Of a stretch of 64,000 nt of DNA, positions 53,110 through 62,477 are shown piece by piece. The position numbers were made by a program, and so were the translations under genes. Position 1 is the first letter of the stretch. Each line of letters opens with the position of its first letter. The stretch comes from Chryseobacterium mulctrae. GTDB taxonomy: Bacteria; Bacteroidota; Bacteroidia; Flavobacteriales; Weeksellaceae. The notes under the pieces are model-generated. The model worked only from the letters and a program-made list of their open reading frames with translations. It made no database searches and had not been told where the DNA came from. Location of the stretch: positions 4,225,001-4,289,000 of the forward strand of contig NZ_VAJL01000001.1 of NCBI RefSeq assembly GCF_006175945.1, given 5' to 3'.

Positions 53110-54294
53110 CTATTCTTCTCCAAAAAACGCATGAGAACTGCCAATCCAGATTGCATCTTTTTTGTTGAAATCTACATTTACCATTGCAGCTTTTGTCATT
53201 CTTGAAAGATTTTGAAGTAAAATTGGTCTTTCTTCATTTTCTTTCCAGATATAAAGTAAACGGATTTCGGCTCTTGAAAAATCTCCGTTGATATCTTCAA
53301 AAATTGGTTCGTAGTTTACTTTTCGCTGCAAGATATAATTTTTTTTATCTAAAATAGCATCAGTAATCTCTTTTGTGGGATTTAGATTTACACCGCTACC
53401 TGCAAAAGAAAACAAAGGTTTTAAAACAAAATTTTCAAGGCTTTCATTTTCAGGAAACTCGTGCAGGAAATAGCTTTTCGGAACAAATTCATGTTTTAGC
53501 AAAGGCAGAAGATATTTAGAAATTTTAAAAAACCAATTCGGATGAGTAATCCATTCCACATCTACCTCTTCACGGAAATTAAATTCAGTTTTAAGGTCTG
53601 GAATTTTATCAAGCTCATCAAAAATGACGCGGTTATAAATTCTTTTGATTCTGATCAGTTCACCATTACGCTCATAAAATAATTGATTTCCCTGCTTTTT
53701 TACTTTAGTTAGACAAACAGTTTTTATTCCTAAAAGTTTTTCAGTTAAAGCAAAATCAATAGCCGTTTTCTGTTTTTCAGGATAAATTTCAAGCAAAACA
53801 ACATTTTCAGGATTTTCTTTACCAACAATCAATTCATATAAATGCTTCTGATAGTCTTCATCCGAAATATTATTTTTCAATTGATTTAAGAATGGATAAA
53901 CCTCACAAAAAGTATCTTCATAAACATTCTGAAACGCATACAACGAAGGAAAAGCTTGTAATTCTATCAGTTGAGGTTCTATTTTTCCGTTTTCACTTCT
54001 GCAAATCCCAAAATCTATGGTGAAAAAATGAGGTTGCTTTGTATCATTGGGAACTTTACAGTTTTCAGGAATCGAGTTTTCTAAAGTTCCTTCAGGGAAA
54101 TTTTTAATCTGATCAATAATACTTTCACTTGCTGAAACTAATTTTTCTTTGAATTCTTTGGTTAAAAAAATAGGACTTTCAGACAATCTGAATGTAGGTT
54201 GTATGCCGCTTTTTTCTTCTAAGATTGATTTTATCTGATCATACTTTTCGCGGGTGAATTCTTCGTTAAACTGTTTTCTGTATTTTTGGATCAT
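53110..54294 (-). CDS. ATP-grasp-like protein 1 of the amidoligase cluster
   Basis: A 394-aa cytoplasmic protein with an ATP-grasp-type C-terminal half: FVLKPLFSFAGSGVNLNPTKE (about 285-305, nucleotide-binding Lys and flexible loop), DKKNYILQRKV, and AEIRLLYIWKENEERPILLQNLSRMTKAA. Such enzymes join a carboxylate to an amine at the expense of ATP. The N-terminal half (about 1-200) includes DFGICRSENGKIEPQLIELQAFPSLY and is unlike D-Ala ligases. Substrate unknown. A terminator-like hairpin separates it from the upstream amidotransferase gene. Confidence 0.75.
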   Translation of the reverse strand: MIQKYRKQFNEEFTREKYDQIKSILEEKSGIQPTFRLSESPIFLTKEFKEKLVSASESIIDQIKNFPEGTLENSIPENCKVPNDTKQPHFFTIDFGICRSENGKIEPQLIELQAFPSLYAFQNVYEDTFCEVYPFLNQLKNNISDEDYQKHLYELIVGKENPENVVLLEIYPEKQKTAIDFALTEKLLGIKTVCLTKVKKQGNQLFYERNGELIRIKRIYNRVIFDELDKIPDLKTEFNFREEVDVEWITHPNWFFKISKYLLPLLKHEFVPKSYFLHEFPENESLENFVLKPLFSFAGSGVNLNPTKEITDAILDKKNYILQRKVNYEPIFEDINGDFSRAEIRLLYIWKENEERPILLQNLSRMTKAAMVNVDFNKKDAIWIGSSHAFFGEE

Positions 54295-54315
54295 AATTTT
54301 TTTCTTTTGTGATTT

Positions 54316-54343
54316 AAAAAATCGAGCAATAATGCTCGATTTT
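54316..54343 (-). terminator. Intergenic terminator or attenuator within the amidoligase cluster
   Basis: On the minus strand atcgagca / tgctcgat with a 4-nt loop is extended by A/T pairs and followed by a run of six T. It lies between the amidotransferase and the first ATP-grasp gene, so the last two genes may be expressed at a lower or separately set level. Confidence 0.75.
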
Positions 54344-54367
54344 AATTGTTTTTATTTGAATTTTTTA

Positions 54368-55201
54368 TCAGGCTGTTGCCGTATTTTGTTTCAAAATATT
54401 TTTCTTAGCATCGCTTAAAAAACGAGGTAGAATCTGAGATTGTGTAAGAACGATTTTGTCTTCGTCATTAATTCTGTCTACGGTTTCCAGATATTTTTCC
54501 ATACCGTAATTTTCAATCATAGCTTCTTTATTTTTCTCGTCTTTCAGATTTTCAATCATTCCGTCAGGATTAGCTTCAGGATGAAACTGTGTTCCGAAAA
54601 TTTCATCAGAAAAACGAACTGCCATAATTGCCCGCTCCAAATCGATATGAGGACGAGATTTTTCAATCGCTACCATTTTCATATCTAATTCTTCAAAACG
54701 CTCTACATTAGGTTCAATAAACTGATATGCTCTGGAATCTACAGCATAAAAAGGATCGGGTAGGTTTTTGAATAAAAATTCAGCTTCACCTTCTTCCGTT
54801 TTATGAATAGGCTGCACTCCAAAAGAATAAGATTTTCTTTTACAGATATTTCCTAAATCCCAATGAATACTTGCCAATTGGAAAGAATGACAAATCAGAA
54901 AAAGATATTTTTTTGCATCATTATGCTTGTTATATTCATAAACTGAATCTAAAAAATCTGCAAATTTCTGCTCCCATTCAAAGCCTTCACGGTGCGGATT
55001 TCCCGGTCCGCCGGAAGAAATAAATATATCAAAATCTTCAATGTTTGGAATTTCATTTTTATGTCTTACATCAAAACCTGTAATACTTATATTTTCTTCC
55101 GATTGCTTCTGGAAATTCTCAGAGATTTCTTTTATATTTTTAAATCCCTGATTCGCCTGATTGTTGTTCATATCCAGCAAAGCAATTCTTACATCTTTCA
55201 T
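54368..55201 (-). CDS. Class I glutamine amidotransferase-like protein
   Basis: A 277-aa protein (ATG 55201; the GTG at 55207 is less likely). It has a Rossmann-like N-terminus and SSGGPGNPHREGF, the nucleophile region FLICHSFQ with Cys near residue 104, and GTQFHPEANPDGM with the His-Glu pair near 207-209, the GATase1 triad. The elbow is unusual (CHSFQ rather than CxGxQ). In the cluster it could supply ammonia to a ligase or hydrolyse a glutamyl bond. It lies 33 bp after the YbdK-type ligase. Confidence 0.85.
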   Translation of the reverse strand: MKDVRIALLDMNNNQANQGFKNIKEISENFQKQSEENISITGFDVRHKNEIPNIEDFDIFISSGGPGNPHREGFEWEQKFADFLDSVYEYNKHNDAKKYLFLICHSFQLASIHWDLGNICKRKSYSFGVQPIHKTEEGEAEFLFKNLPDPFYAVDSRAYQFIEPNVERFEELDMKMVAIEKSRPHIDLERAIMAVRFSDEIFGTQFHPEANPDGMIENLKDEKNKEAMIENYGMEKYLETVDRINDEDKIVLTQSQILPRFLSDAKKNILKQNTATA

Positions 55202-55233
55202 AACCACATAATTTCTGCAAAGTTATGAAATTA

Positions 55234-56352
55234 TTATAAAGCAGTTTGGTTGTGCGTGATGCCGTATTCTGTCTCAGATATCATATAATCAACGACTTTC
55301 TTTAAGTCGCCTGTTTCTTTATAGACCGCTAATTGTCGGTCTGCGCCGGTTCCGTTTTCCAAAATTTTCCAGGCATATTCTACTTCTTTTCTGCATCCTA
55401 AATCATCTACAACATCATCGATAAACTCTAAAAGTTCTTTTAAAAGATCAGGATAAGGTACCGATTCTTCTTTACCAAAATCAATCAGTTTAGAATGAAC
55501 TCCATCTCTGGAAGCACGCCATTTATTTTCGTTAAGCAATAATCTTCTGTAACTTCTGAAGCTTAAATTCTGCTGGTGAAGCTTGTAAATTTTAGCCACT
55601 AAACTCTGCATAATTGCAGCCAGACAAACTGTTTCTTCAATTCTTAAAGGCATATCACAAATTCTGAACTCAATAGTTGGATAAAACGGATGAACACGCA
55701 GATCCCACCATATTTTTTTGGCATTGTCAATCGTTCCGGTTTTTACCAAAAGATCAACATAACTGTCAAATTCCGCCAACGAATTAAAGTAACTCGGAAT
55801 TCCGGTTCTTGGGAATTTGACGAAAATTTCTTGTCTGTAAGATTTAAAGCCTGTGCTTCTTCCAATCCAAAAAGGGGAGTTTACGGAAAGTGCATAAACA
55901 TGCGGAAGGAAATAACGCATTACATTCTGTATTCTCACGCCTTCTTCACGGTTGGGAATTCCAATGTGAACGTGTAATCCGAAAATAAGATTTCCACGGG
56001 CAACATCGCCCATATCGTCTACAATTTTGTTGTAACGTTCACCGTTTGTAATCGTGTTGTGTTCCCAGTTTGAAAAAGGATGAGTTCCACCTCCGGAAAC
56101 ACGAAGTCCCTGTTCGTGCGCTGTATTGATTAAATGTCTTCTAAGATTGGTGAGTTCAGCCTGAGCTTCCTGAATATTCTGGCAAATTCCGGTTTCCATT
56201 TCAATCATTGATTCGTGCATTTCGTGTTTTAAATTTTCACTTAAAACAGCTTTTCCACCTTCAATAATTTTTGAAACATGAGAAATTAAATCGCGGCTTT
56301 CAACATCGATAATCTGATATTCTTCTTCGATTCCTATTGTAAATTGATGCAT
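55234..56352 (-). CDS. Carboxylate-amine ligase, YbdK (GCS2) family
   Basis: A 372-aa member of the GCS2 glutamate-cysteine ligase superfamily, COG2170 type: N-terminal FTIGIEEEYQIIDVESRDLI, catalytic-fold segments GLHVHIGIPNREEGVRIQN, LSVNSPFWIGRSTGFKSYR and FYPTIEFRICDMPLRIEET. These enzymes make amide bonds between a carboxylate (often Glu) and an amine; YbdK itself has weak gamma-GCL activity. Here, without GshB nearby, a role in a dedicated metabolite is more likely than glutathione synthesis. Confidence 0.9.
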   Translation of the reverse strand: MHQFTIGIEEEYQIIDVESRDLISHVSKIIEGGKAVLSENLKHEMHESMIEMETGICQNIQEAQAELTNLRRHLINTAHEQGLRVSGGGTHPFSNWEHNTITNGERYNKIVDDMGDVARGNLIFGLHVHIGIPNREEGVRIQNVMRYFLPHVYALSVNSPFWIGRSTGFKSYRQEIFVKFPRTGIPSYFNSLAEFDSYVDLLVKTGTIDNAKKIWWDLRVHPFYPTIEFRICDMPLRIEETVCLAAIMQSLVAKIYKLHQQNLSFRSYRRLLLNENKWRASRDGVHSKLIDFGKEESVPYPDLLKELLEFIDDVVDDLGCRKEVEYAWKILENGTGADRQLAVYKETGDLKKVVDYMISETEYGITHNQTAL

Positions 56353-56378
56353 TTTTTTTTCAGTGTTTTTTTAGGTTT

Positions 56379-57332
56379 TTATTTTACAGAGTCTTTTACA
56401 AAAGTTCCCCACGAAATATTAGGTTTTCCGGGAACGTATTCTTTAGCTTTTTCAATGGCTAATTTTGCAGAATGTTCTACAATCCAGGCGAAATTTTCTT
56501 CTCCTACAGAATTTTTGTCTGCATCCGGAGCTGGGTTACAGAAATCAATAGCATAAGGAATTCCGTCTCTTACCGCAAATTCTACGGTGTTGAAATCATA
56601 TCCTAAAGCCTGATTCATTTTTATGGTATAATCATGAATTGTTTTCAATAATTTTTTCAAATCTTCACCTTCTGTTTGATGAGTAGTTTCATATCTCAAA
56701 TGAGGTGCATTTCTTGGCTCATATGGCATAATGTGAACGTATTTTTGTCCTAAACAATACACCCTGTAATAATCCTGGAAAACAATTTCTTCCTGCACCA
56801 TCATCACTAATTGTTCTGTTTCGCTCAGTTTATCCCAAAGATCCTGCGGATTTTCTACTCGGTAAACGCTTTTCCAGCCACCACCATCATGAGGTTTCAT
56901 ATAAGCCGGAAATCCTACGTAATCAAAAATATATTCCCAGTCGTGTGGAAACTTTAGGTTTCTGAATGAAGTTTCTGAAGTATCTGTAGGTCTTTCGTGT
57001 GAAGGAAGCAAAACGGTTTTAGGTAAAGGAATTCCAAGTTTAGTCATTAAAGCATTGTTGAAGAATTTTTCATCAGCACTCCACCAAAAAGGATTGTTGA
57101 TTACATAGGTTCCGTTTAAAGCTGCATTTTTAAGATAAGCTCTGTAGAAAGGAACATCCTGAGAAATTCTGTCAATAATCACGGCATACCCATAATCTGC
57201 ACCTTGCTCCAGTTTATCTATATTCACTGCTTCAGCGATTACTTCTCCGCCTCCAAGTTCGTTTACTTTATCAATAAATGCCCACGGAAATGTATCTTCC
57301 ATCCCGAATAAAATTCCTACTTTTTTTGCCAT
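56379..57332 (-). CDS. ATP-grasp protein 2 of the amidoligase cluster
   Basis: A 317-aa ATP-grasp enzyme: N-terminal VGILFGMEDTFPWAFIDKVNE, WSADEKFFNNALMTKLGIPLPKTVLLPS, the nucleotide-binding YMKPHDGGGWKSVYRV, MMVQEEIVFQDYYRV and the metal site FNTVEFAVRDGIPYAIDFCNPAPDAD. It is closest in style to D-Ala-D-Ala ligase/RimK-like enzymes, with an unknown carboxylate and amine pair. It lies 26 bp from the GCS2 gene. Confidence 0.87.
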   Translation of the reverse strand: MAKKVGILFGMEDTFPWAFIDKVNELGGGEVIAEAVNIDKLEQGADYGYAVIIDRISQDVPFYRAYLKNAALNGTYVINNPFWWSADEKFFNNALMTKLGIPLPKTVLLPSHERPTDTSETSFRNLKFPHDWEYIFDYVGFPAYMKPHDGGGWKSVYRVENPQDLWDKLSETEQLVMMVQEEIVFQDYYRVYCLGQKYVHIMPYEPRNAPHLRYETTHQTEGEDLKKLLKTIHDYTIKMNQALGYDFNTVEFAVRDGIPYAIDFCNPAPDADKNSVGEENFAWIVEHSAKLAIEKAKEYVPGKPNISWGTFVKDSVK

Positions 57333-57378
57333 AATTTGTTTTTTAATGATTTAATATTAATATTTGAGTTGTTTTAAT

Positions 57379-58089
57379 TTAAAAAAATGCCCCGATGTAC
57401 GTTGGAAAAGTCATTCTCCAAAGTGGCCAGTCGTGATTGATCCATTTTTTTTCGTCATACCAGAAATCAATTCCTTTTGAGGCTAAAATCCCTGCCATTT
57501 CCACATTTTTATCTTTGCATATATCTTCATCAGAAGTGCTTAAAACAATGTGCATATGCTTATATTTCCAGGCTTCATCGTTTTTTACAAATTCTCTCGG
57601 ACAGTTAAAATAAACCAGTTCACCATCATATCCATCCATGAAATTTCTAATGCTGAATGCTCCCGAAAGACAGAATAAATGCGAAATCACATCCGGAAAA
57701 CGAAACGCAAAATTAGCTGCATGATAACCTCCGAAACTCGCTCCTGCAATCGCAACACGATGGATCTGGTGAAGTTTTTGGATATAAGGAACAAACTCCT
57801 GAATCAGAAACTGTACATATTTTTCATAATTTTTTATTCTTTGTTGCGGCGAAATTTTTTCGTCATAAAAAGTCCACGCATCAATCGTTTGAACGTTGTA
57901 TAATTTTACTTTTCCCTGCTCAATAAAATAATTGATGCTGCTGTTCAGGTGAAAATCATGATTTTGAGTATATAAACCTTGTGAGGTCGGAAACATAATA
58001 ATCGGATAACCGTAATGTCCCGTAACTTCCACTTTAAGGCTTGTTCCTAAGATATTGGAATAATAATCTGTATGTTCTATATGTGGCAT
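57379..58089 (-). CDS. Putative esterase (alpha/beta hydrolase) of the cluster
   Basis: A 236-aa alpha/beta hydrolase of the esterase D/enterochelin-esterase type. It has the nucleophile elbow GASFGG (Ser at about 118), STSDED (acid) and the His in WINHDWPLW near the C-terminus, giving a plausible Ser-Asp-His triad. It has no signal peptide, so it acts in the cytoplasm, perhaps releasing or trimming the cluster product. It is followed after 46 bp by ATP-grasp 2. Confidence 0.85.
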   Translation of the reverse strand: MPHIEHTDYYSNILGTSLKVEVTGHYGYPIIMFPTSQGLYTQNHDFHLNSSINYFIEQGKVKLYNVQTIDAWTFYDEKISPQQRIKNYEKYVQFLIQEFVPYIQKLHQIHRVAIAGASFGGYHAANFAFRFPDVISHLFCLSGAFSIRNFMDGYDGELVYFNCPREFVKNDEAWKYKHMHIVLSTSDEDICKDKNVEMAGILASKGIDFWYDEKKWINHDWPLWRMTFPTYIGAFF

Positions 58090-58122
58090 ATTTTATTGTT
58101 TGAGCTTTTATTTGTGTTAATA

Positions 58123-58401
58123 TTATATGAACTTAATGAATTCAATTCCACCCAGTTGATCATCTTGAAGAATATCCAGAACAATTGTTTTATATTTTGG
58201 ATGTTCTAAAATAATATTTTCTTTAAACTGCCATTTTGATCCAGGTTTATTTGCATCTGTAGAATCAACAAATTTGTAATATGCTTTACTTTCCCATTTT
58301 CCAAATTTGATGGTGTTTAAATTAGTTTTTAAATTAGATTCTTTTGGTAAATTAAATGTTATAAAATCTATAATTTCTTGAATGTCAATTTTTCTATTCA
58401 T
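58123..58401 (-). CDS. Small hypothetical protein inside the cluster
   Basis: A 92-aa protein (MNRKIDIQEIIDFITFNLP...) of unknown family, without signal or membrane segment. It begins 5 bp after the third ATP-grasp gene, ends 33 bp before the esterase gene and is thus an integral part of the cluster. It contains KTIVLDILQDDQLGGIEFIKFI. Whether it is structural or regulatory is not evident. Confidence 0.65.
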   Translation of the reverse strand: MNRKIDIQEIIDFITFNLPKESNLKTNLNTIKFGKWESKAYYKFVDSTDANKPGSKWQFKENIILEHPKYKTIVLDILQDDQLGGIEFIKFI

Positions 58402-58406
58402 TAAAA

Positions 58407-59618
58407 TTAAGAACTCGGTTTATCTTTCGGGGGAAGTACATTCAACATCTCCGCATGAATCTTTTCAGCTGCAGAATCAAGCCTGTCCTGAACAATATCA
58501 GAATCTTTCGACTTATAAACAATTCCTACATGATAGTCGATTGGAAGAAATTTCACAACTTCTTCACATTCAAAATCTTTATAATTGGGAGCTAAATCTT
58601 TAATCAACGCTACGATCAATCCCGAATAATATCCAGTTGGTTTTGAAACTTCGTAATGATTTCCTCTTAGCAATGCATCTTCAATCTTTGCCCATTCACG
58701 CCAAATATTAATATTGCTAGAAGCTTCTACCAAATCTGGAATATGCGCACCTCCAACTCTTGAGGAAGTTTCCAGGAAATACCATTTTTTGTCTTCTTTA
58801 CCACGAATAAATTCTGTGTGAGTAGCACCATTAAGCAAGCCAAAGTTGTTTAAAACTTTTGCATTAGCTTCTTCCAAAGCTTTAAACTCTTCAGAATATC
58901 TTCCTAAAGTTTTGGTTCTGAAAACCCCGCCCTCATGAGAAACCTGCATCGGTGGAGCAAGGTATTTTGAAGCAGAAGTAAAAACAATCTCTTTATTGAA
59001 TGTTAAACTGTCTACATGGTAAACATCGCCTGGTTTAAAACTTTCGAGAAGAAATAAATGTCTCTCTTCACCCAGTTTTTCCAAAGCATTCCAAAGCTCT
59101 TCCTGAGTTTTTAATTTTTTAATTCCTGATGCTGAAGCTTCAGAACGTGGCTTCAAAACCCATGGCGGAGAAACTTTTTCGGTGAAATCTTTTACTTCCT
59201 GATCATTAAACACAGCAGTAAATTCAGGAACATTGATTCCGGAGTCTTTTGCTTTTTGACGCATGGCGAGTTTATCTCTGAAATAACGGTGCGTTGTCTG
59301 TCCCATTCCGGGAATACGGAATGTCTCACGAATCAGTGCAGCTTTTTCAACATCATAATCATCCAAAGCGATTACAGCATCTACTTTCCTGGTTTTCATC
59401 AAGTGAGAAAATCCCTGAATAAGATGATCAAGATTCCAGACCGAAGGCTTTATCTCCGGCATATAGAAAACTTCATCGACAGCGTGCCATGGCCAGTTTT
59501 TTTCTTTTAAATTTTCCGATGTTACGAGGATGATTTTATTACCGAGTTTTTTCATCTCGTCCATAAAATCGTAACCTTTATAATAGCACGAAATGCATAC
59601 GATGGTTTTCTCCTTCAT
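58407..59618 (-). CDS. ATP-grasp protein 3 (CarB-like)
   Basis: A 403-aa enzyme with a biotin-carboxylase/CarB-like ATP-grasp: N-terminal TIVCISCYYKGYDFMDEM, RYFRDKLAMRQKAKDSGINVPEF, WVLKPRSEASASGIKKL (nucleotide loop), GATHTEFIRGKEDKKWYFLETSSRVGGAHI (metal-binding residues). Its partners in this family include amino-acid ligases such as L-amino-acid alpha-ligases. Substrate unknown. It lies between the M17 peptidase and the small hypothetical gene. Confidence 0.87.
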   Translation of the reverse strand: MKEKTIVCISCYYKGYDFMDEMKKLGNKIILVTSENLKEKNWPWHAVDEVFYMPEIKPSVWNLDHLIQGFSHLMKTRKVDAVIALDDYDVEKAALIRETFRIPGMGQTTHRYFRDKLAMRQKAKDSGINVPEFTAVFNDQEVKDFTEKVSPPWVLKPRSEASASGIKKLKTQEELWNALEKLGEERHLFLLESFKPGDVYHVDSLTFNKEIVFTSASKYLAPPMQVSHEGGVFRTKTLGRYSEEFKALEEANAKVLNNFGLLNGATHTEFIRGKEDKKWYFLETSSRVGGAHIPDLVEASSNINIWREWAKIEDALLRGNHYEVSKPTGYYSGLIVALIKDLAPNYKDFECEEVVKFLPIDYHVGIVYKSKDSDIVQDRLDSAAEKIHAEMLNVLPPKDKPSS

Positions 59619-59758
59619 ATAATGATTTTTAATTTTTATTAAATTATAAAAAATAAAAGCTTATGATTGTTGATTATTTAATATTAAAAATTGATAATCG
59701 GTGTGCTTTTGAAAATTACTAATCAAGTATAAGAAGAAAAATTTTAAAAAACTAATTT

Positions 59759-61174
59759 TTAATGATAATTTTCGATTAAATCGGCCAGTAATTGCACTCC
59801 AAAGCCGGTTGCTGCTTTTTCTTTTGCATATCCTACACTTCCAAATGCAACTCCTGCAATGTCGAGATGTGCCCAATTTGGATGGTTTCCGATGAATTGT
59901 TCCAAGAATTTTGCAGCAATAATACAATCTCCGAGAGGTTTCATTGAAATATTTTTAAAATCGGCAACATCAGATTTAAAATCATCCAACCAAACATCCC
60001 ATAAAGGAAGATTCCATAATCTCTGATTAGTCTTATCACCGGTTTTAATTAAAAGATTTTTCAAATCCTCATTGTTAGAAAACATCGCTCCACAAGTGTC
60101 TCCAAACATTCTTACCGAACTTCCTGTAAGGGTTGCAAGATCAATTAAAATATCCGTTTTGTAATTTTTTGAAAGATAAGATAAGCCATCTGCAAGAGTC
60201 ATTCTGCCTTCTGCATCGGTGTTTAAAACTTCAATTGTTTTTCCGTTGTAAGCCGTAATGACATCGCTTGGTAAGTAGGCATTTTCAGAAATTGCATTGT
60301 CAGTAATCGGTAAAATTGCTGTAATGTTAACGGGAAGTTTCATTTGCGATGCGTAAATTAGTGCTCCAATCACTGCGGTTGCACCTCCCATGTCAGATTT
60401 CATATAGTGCATATTGTCTGAAGCTTTCAGGGAAATTCCCCCCGTGTCAAATAAAACGCATTTTCCTACAAGCCCAAAAGTTTTGGCGTTTTTCTCCGTT
60501 GTTTTATATTCCAAAATAGTAAAAGCGGCATCATAAGCACTTCCCTGATTAACAGAAAGAAAGGCTCCAAGACCTAATTCGGCACATTTTTTTCTATTAA
60601 AAACGGTGTGCTTTAACTGATTTTTCTTGGCTAAATTCTTTAGATAAGTATTGAAGATCTCAGGCTTTTTTAGATTGGCTGGTTTATTAAGCCAATCCTG
60701 ACAAGCTACTTGTCCTTGACAGATCGCATCTATTCTTGAAGAAATAGTATCTAATTTTTTCTGGCTTAAATTCCCAAAATGAAGCTCGAAAGATTTATTC
60801 CAAAAAGGATGGGTTTTATCAAATGGGTAAGTGTAAGTTCCTAATAGTAATCCTTTTGTGAACTCTTCAAATTGTTTTTGAATAATGAATTCAGAAATTA
60901 ATAACGTAGGTACGGTTTGTATATTTTTTTTTTGAGTCTGAGAGAATTTTACTCCAATTTGCTGAAATTCAAAATTCTGTAAAGTTTCTTTTCCAAGACC
61001 TATATAATAAGTGATGGTTTTTTCACTGGTTTCTATAAAAACTTCATGTTTTTTTCCTGAAAAAAGAAGGGCAATATTTTTGTTGAATTTTTTAGAGTTT
61101 AGAGTCCAGGATTCTTCTGTGAATAATTGAAAGATCTGAGCATATTGTTTATTTTTTTTATTGAATAATTGCAT
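59759..61174 (-). CDS. pepA: M17 leucyl aminopeptidase
   Basis: A 471-aa cytosolic zinc aminopeptidase. The active-site signature VLNTDAEGRMTLADGLSYL (about 316-334), the metal-binding GISLKASDNMHYMKSDMGGA and a C-terminal KFLEQFIG region are clear. M17 enzymes release N-terminal residues and also cleave Cys-Gly. The gene lies 140 bp before ATP-grasp 3 and 2 bp after the esterase gene, so it may process or recycle the cluster product. Confidence 0.92.
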   Translation of the reverse strand: MQLFNKKNKQYAQIFQLFTEESWTLNSKKFNKNIALLFSGKKHEVFIETSEKTITYYIGLGKETLQNFEFQQIGVKFSQTQKKNIQTVPTLLISEFIIQKQFEEFTKGLLLGTYTYPFDKTHPFWNKSFELHFGNLSQKKLDTISSRIDAICQGQVACQDWLNKPANLKKPEIFNTYLKNLAKKNQLKHTVFNRKKCAELGLGAFLSVNQGSAYDAAFTILEYKTTEKNAKTFGLVGKCVLFDTGGISLKASDNMHYMKSDMGGATAVIGALIYASQMKLPVNITAILPITDNAISENAYLPSDVITAYNGKTIEVLNTDAEGRMTLADGLSYLSKNYKTDILIDLATLTGSSVRMFGDTCGAMFSNNEDLKNLLIKTGDKTNQRLWNLPLWDVWLDDFKSDVADFKNISMKPLGDCIIAAKFLEQFIGNHPNWAHLDIAGVAFGSVGYAKEKAATGFGVQLLADLIENYH

Positions 61175-61176
61175 TT

Positions 61177-62307
61177 TTAAATCGTTTTATTTTTAATATT
61201 TTCCTGTTTTGGTGTTACTTCAACAGGGTTTTCTGTATTATTATAGAAAAGCCATTCAATTGCTCTAGGAAATTCCTGTGACCAATAAAATTCGCTATGT
61301 TCTCCGTCGGGATTGATATTGGTTTTAAATTCAAAATCAAAAAGGTTTTTCTTTTCCCACCGTTGTAAATAGTTTTCAAAAACCTGAATTCTTTTTACCA
61401 TTTTAGCTCCTTCCTGTTCGCCTCCATAAAGATAGATTTTAGTCTTAAAAGGAACTCTGAAACTCATCATCGGAAAGTTATTGTTGGGTTCTATCCAAAG
61501 GGAAGGTGAAAAAATAAGCAGTTTAGAATAAACTTCAGGGTAAAGAAAACCACTGTAAAGACTGATGAGCGCTCCTAAAGAGCTTCCGCCAATCCCTGTG
61601 TTTTCGCGGTCTTTTTTTGTACGATAATGTTCATCAACAAAAGGTTTTAAAGTGTCAGTAACGAATCTGATGTATTTTTTCCCTTCAGATCCGTTGGCAA
61701 CGTTATCATTATCGAAAATATATTCTTTAATCCGGTCTTCGCTTCCGTGTTCTACTGCGATTACGATAACATCTCCACGACCGTATTCCGCAAGAATCGA
61801 TAGTTTTTTGTCGATCTCCCAGTTTCCGTAGGCGCTGCCTTCATTGAATAAATTTTGAGCATCCTGAAGATAAAGCACAGGATATTTTTTATCTGAAATA
61901 TAATAATCGTAGGGTAAAAGTGCCCAAACTTTACGGTAACGGTCAAGCTGCGGAATGTAAAATTCTTCAGAGATCACCTCAACAATAGGGAAGAACTCAT
62001 CTTTAAATGGTCCCCAGTTGAATCTCCATTTTTCCACAAAATCATTGGTTGTTCCAGATTTTTTGTTGATTTTTCTGTTTGGCGTAATGTTTCCGTACTG
62101 ATCCAGTTCTACATTTTCCCAACCGCCTTTTGTGAATTTATATTCTATGTCATCACCTAGCAATTGGTCTTCAATGTCAATGCTGTAGATGTTTTCATCC
62201 AAAATTGTAAGTTGAAAATGGTAATCTTTAGGATTCCATTTATTAAAATTTCCGGTGATGAAAATAGGTCTGCTGTCTTTTTCTGCCGTATTGAGCGTAA
62301 ATTTCAT
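61177..62307 (-). CDS. Esterase with N-terminal CBM48-like domain
   Basis: A 376-aa protein. Residues 1-75 (RPIFITGNFNKWNPKDYHFQL...) resemble an early-set/CBM48 glycogen-binding domain. From about 110 on an esterase D domain follows, with YRKVWALLPYDYYIS, VLYLQDAQNLF and GIGGSSLGALISLY (nucleophile Ser243). The gene starts the minus-strand cluster and is divergent from glgB, the other CBM48-bearing enzyme, with 170 bp between them. A TAAATTTG element (62343-62336, minus strand) may be its promoter. Confidence 0.85.
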   Translation of the reverse strand: MKFTLNTAEKDSRPIFITGNFNKWNPKDYHFQLTILDENIYSIDIEDQLLGDDIEYKFTKGGWENVELDQYGNITPNRKINKKSGTTNDFVEKWRFNWGPFKDEFFPIVEVISEEFYIPQLDRYRKVWALLPYDYYISDKKYPVLYLQDAQNLFNEGSAYGNWEIDKKLSILAEYGRGDVIVIAVEHGSEDRIKEYIFDNDNVANGSEGKKYIRFVTDTLKPFVDEHYRTKKDRENTGIGGSSLGALISLYSGFLYPEVYSKLLIFSPSLWIEPNNNFPMMSFRVPFKTKIYLYGGEQEGAKMVKRIQVFENYLQRWEKKNLFDFEFKTNINPDGEHSEFYWSQEFPRAIEWLFYNNTENPVEVTPKQENIKNKTI

Positions 62308-62335
62308 TCTGTGTTTTTAACGGTTTTAAAACTTT

Positions 62336-62343
62336 CAAATTTA
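62336..62343 (-). promoter_or_regulatory. Probable -7 element of the amidoligase-cluster promoter
   Basis: On the minus strand TAAATTTG matches TAnnTTTG, 29 bp before the first gene of the cluster. No -33 TTTG at the usual distance. Confidence 0.45.
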
Positions 62344-62410
62344 TAAAAAATATTTTTATGAATTCTTTTTAATATTGATTAAAAATAGCTCCAGCCAAGG
62401 GAAAATTTTA

Positions 62411-62418
62411 TATATTTG
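62411..62418 (+). promoter_or_regulatory. Probable -7 element of glgB
   Basis: TATATTTG matches TAnnTTTG and lies 60 bp before the glgB ATG. No clear -33 partner. Confidence 0.4.
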
Positions 62419-62477
62419 GTAGTCATCGTAATTCTGTAAAAGATATATGTTTATGATGATGTAGACCAAAACCGATT

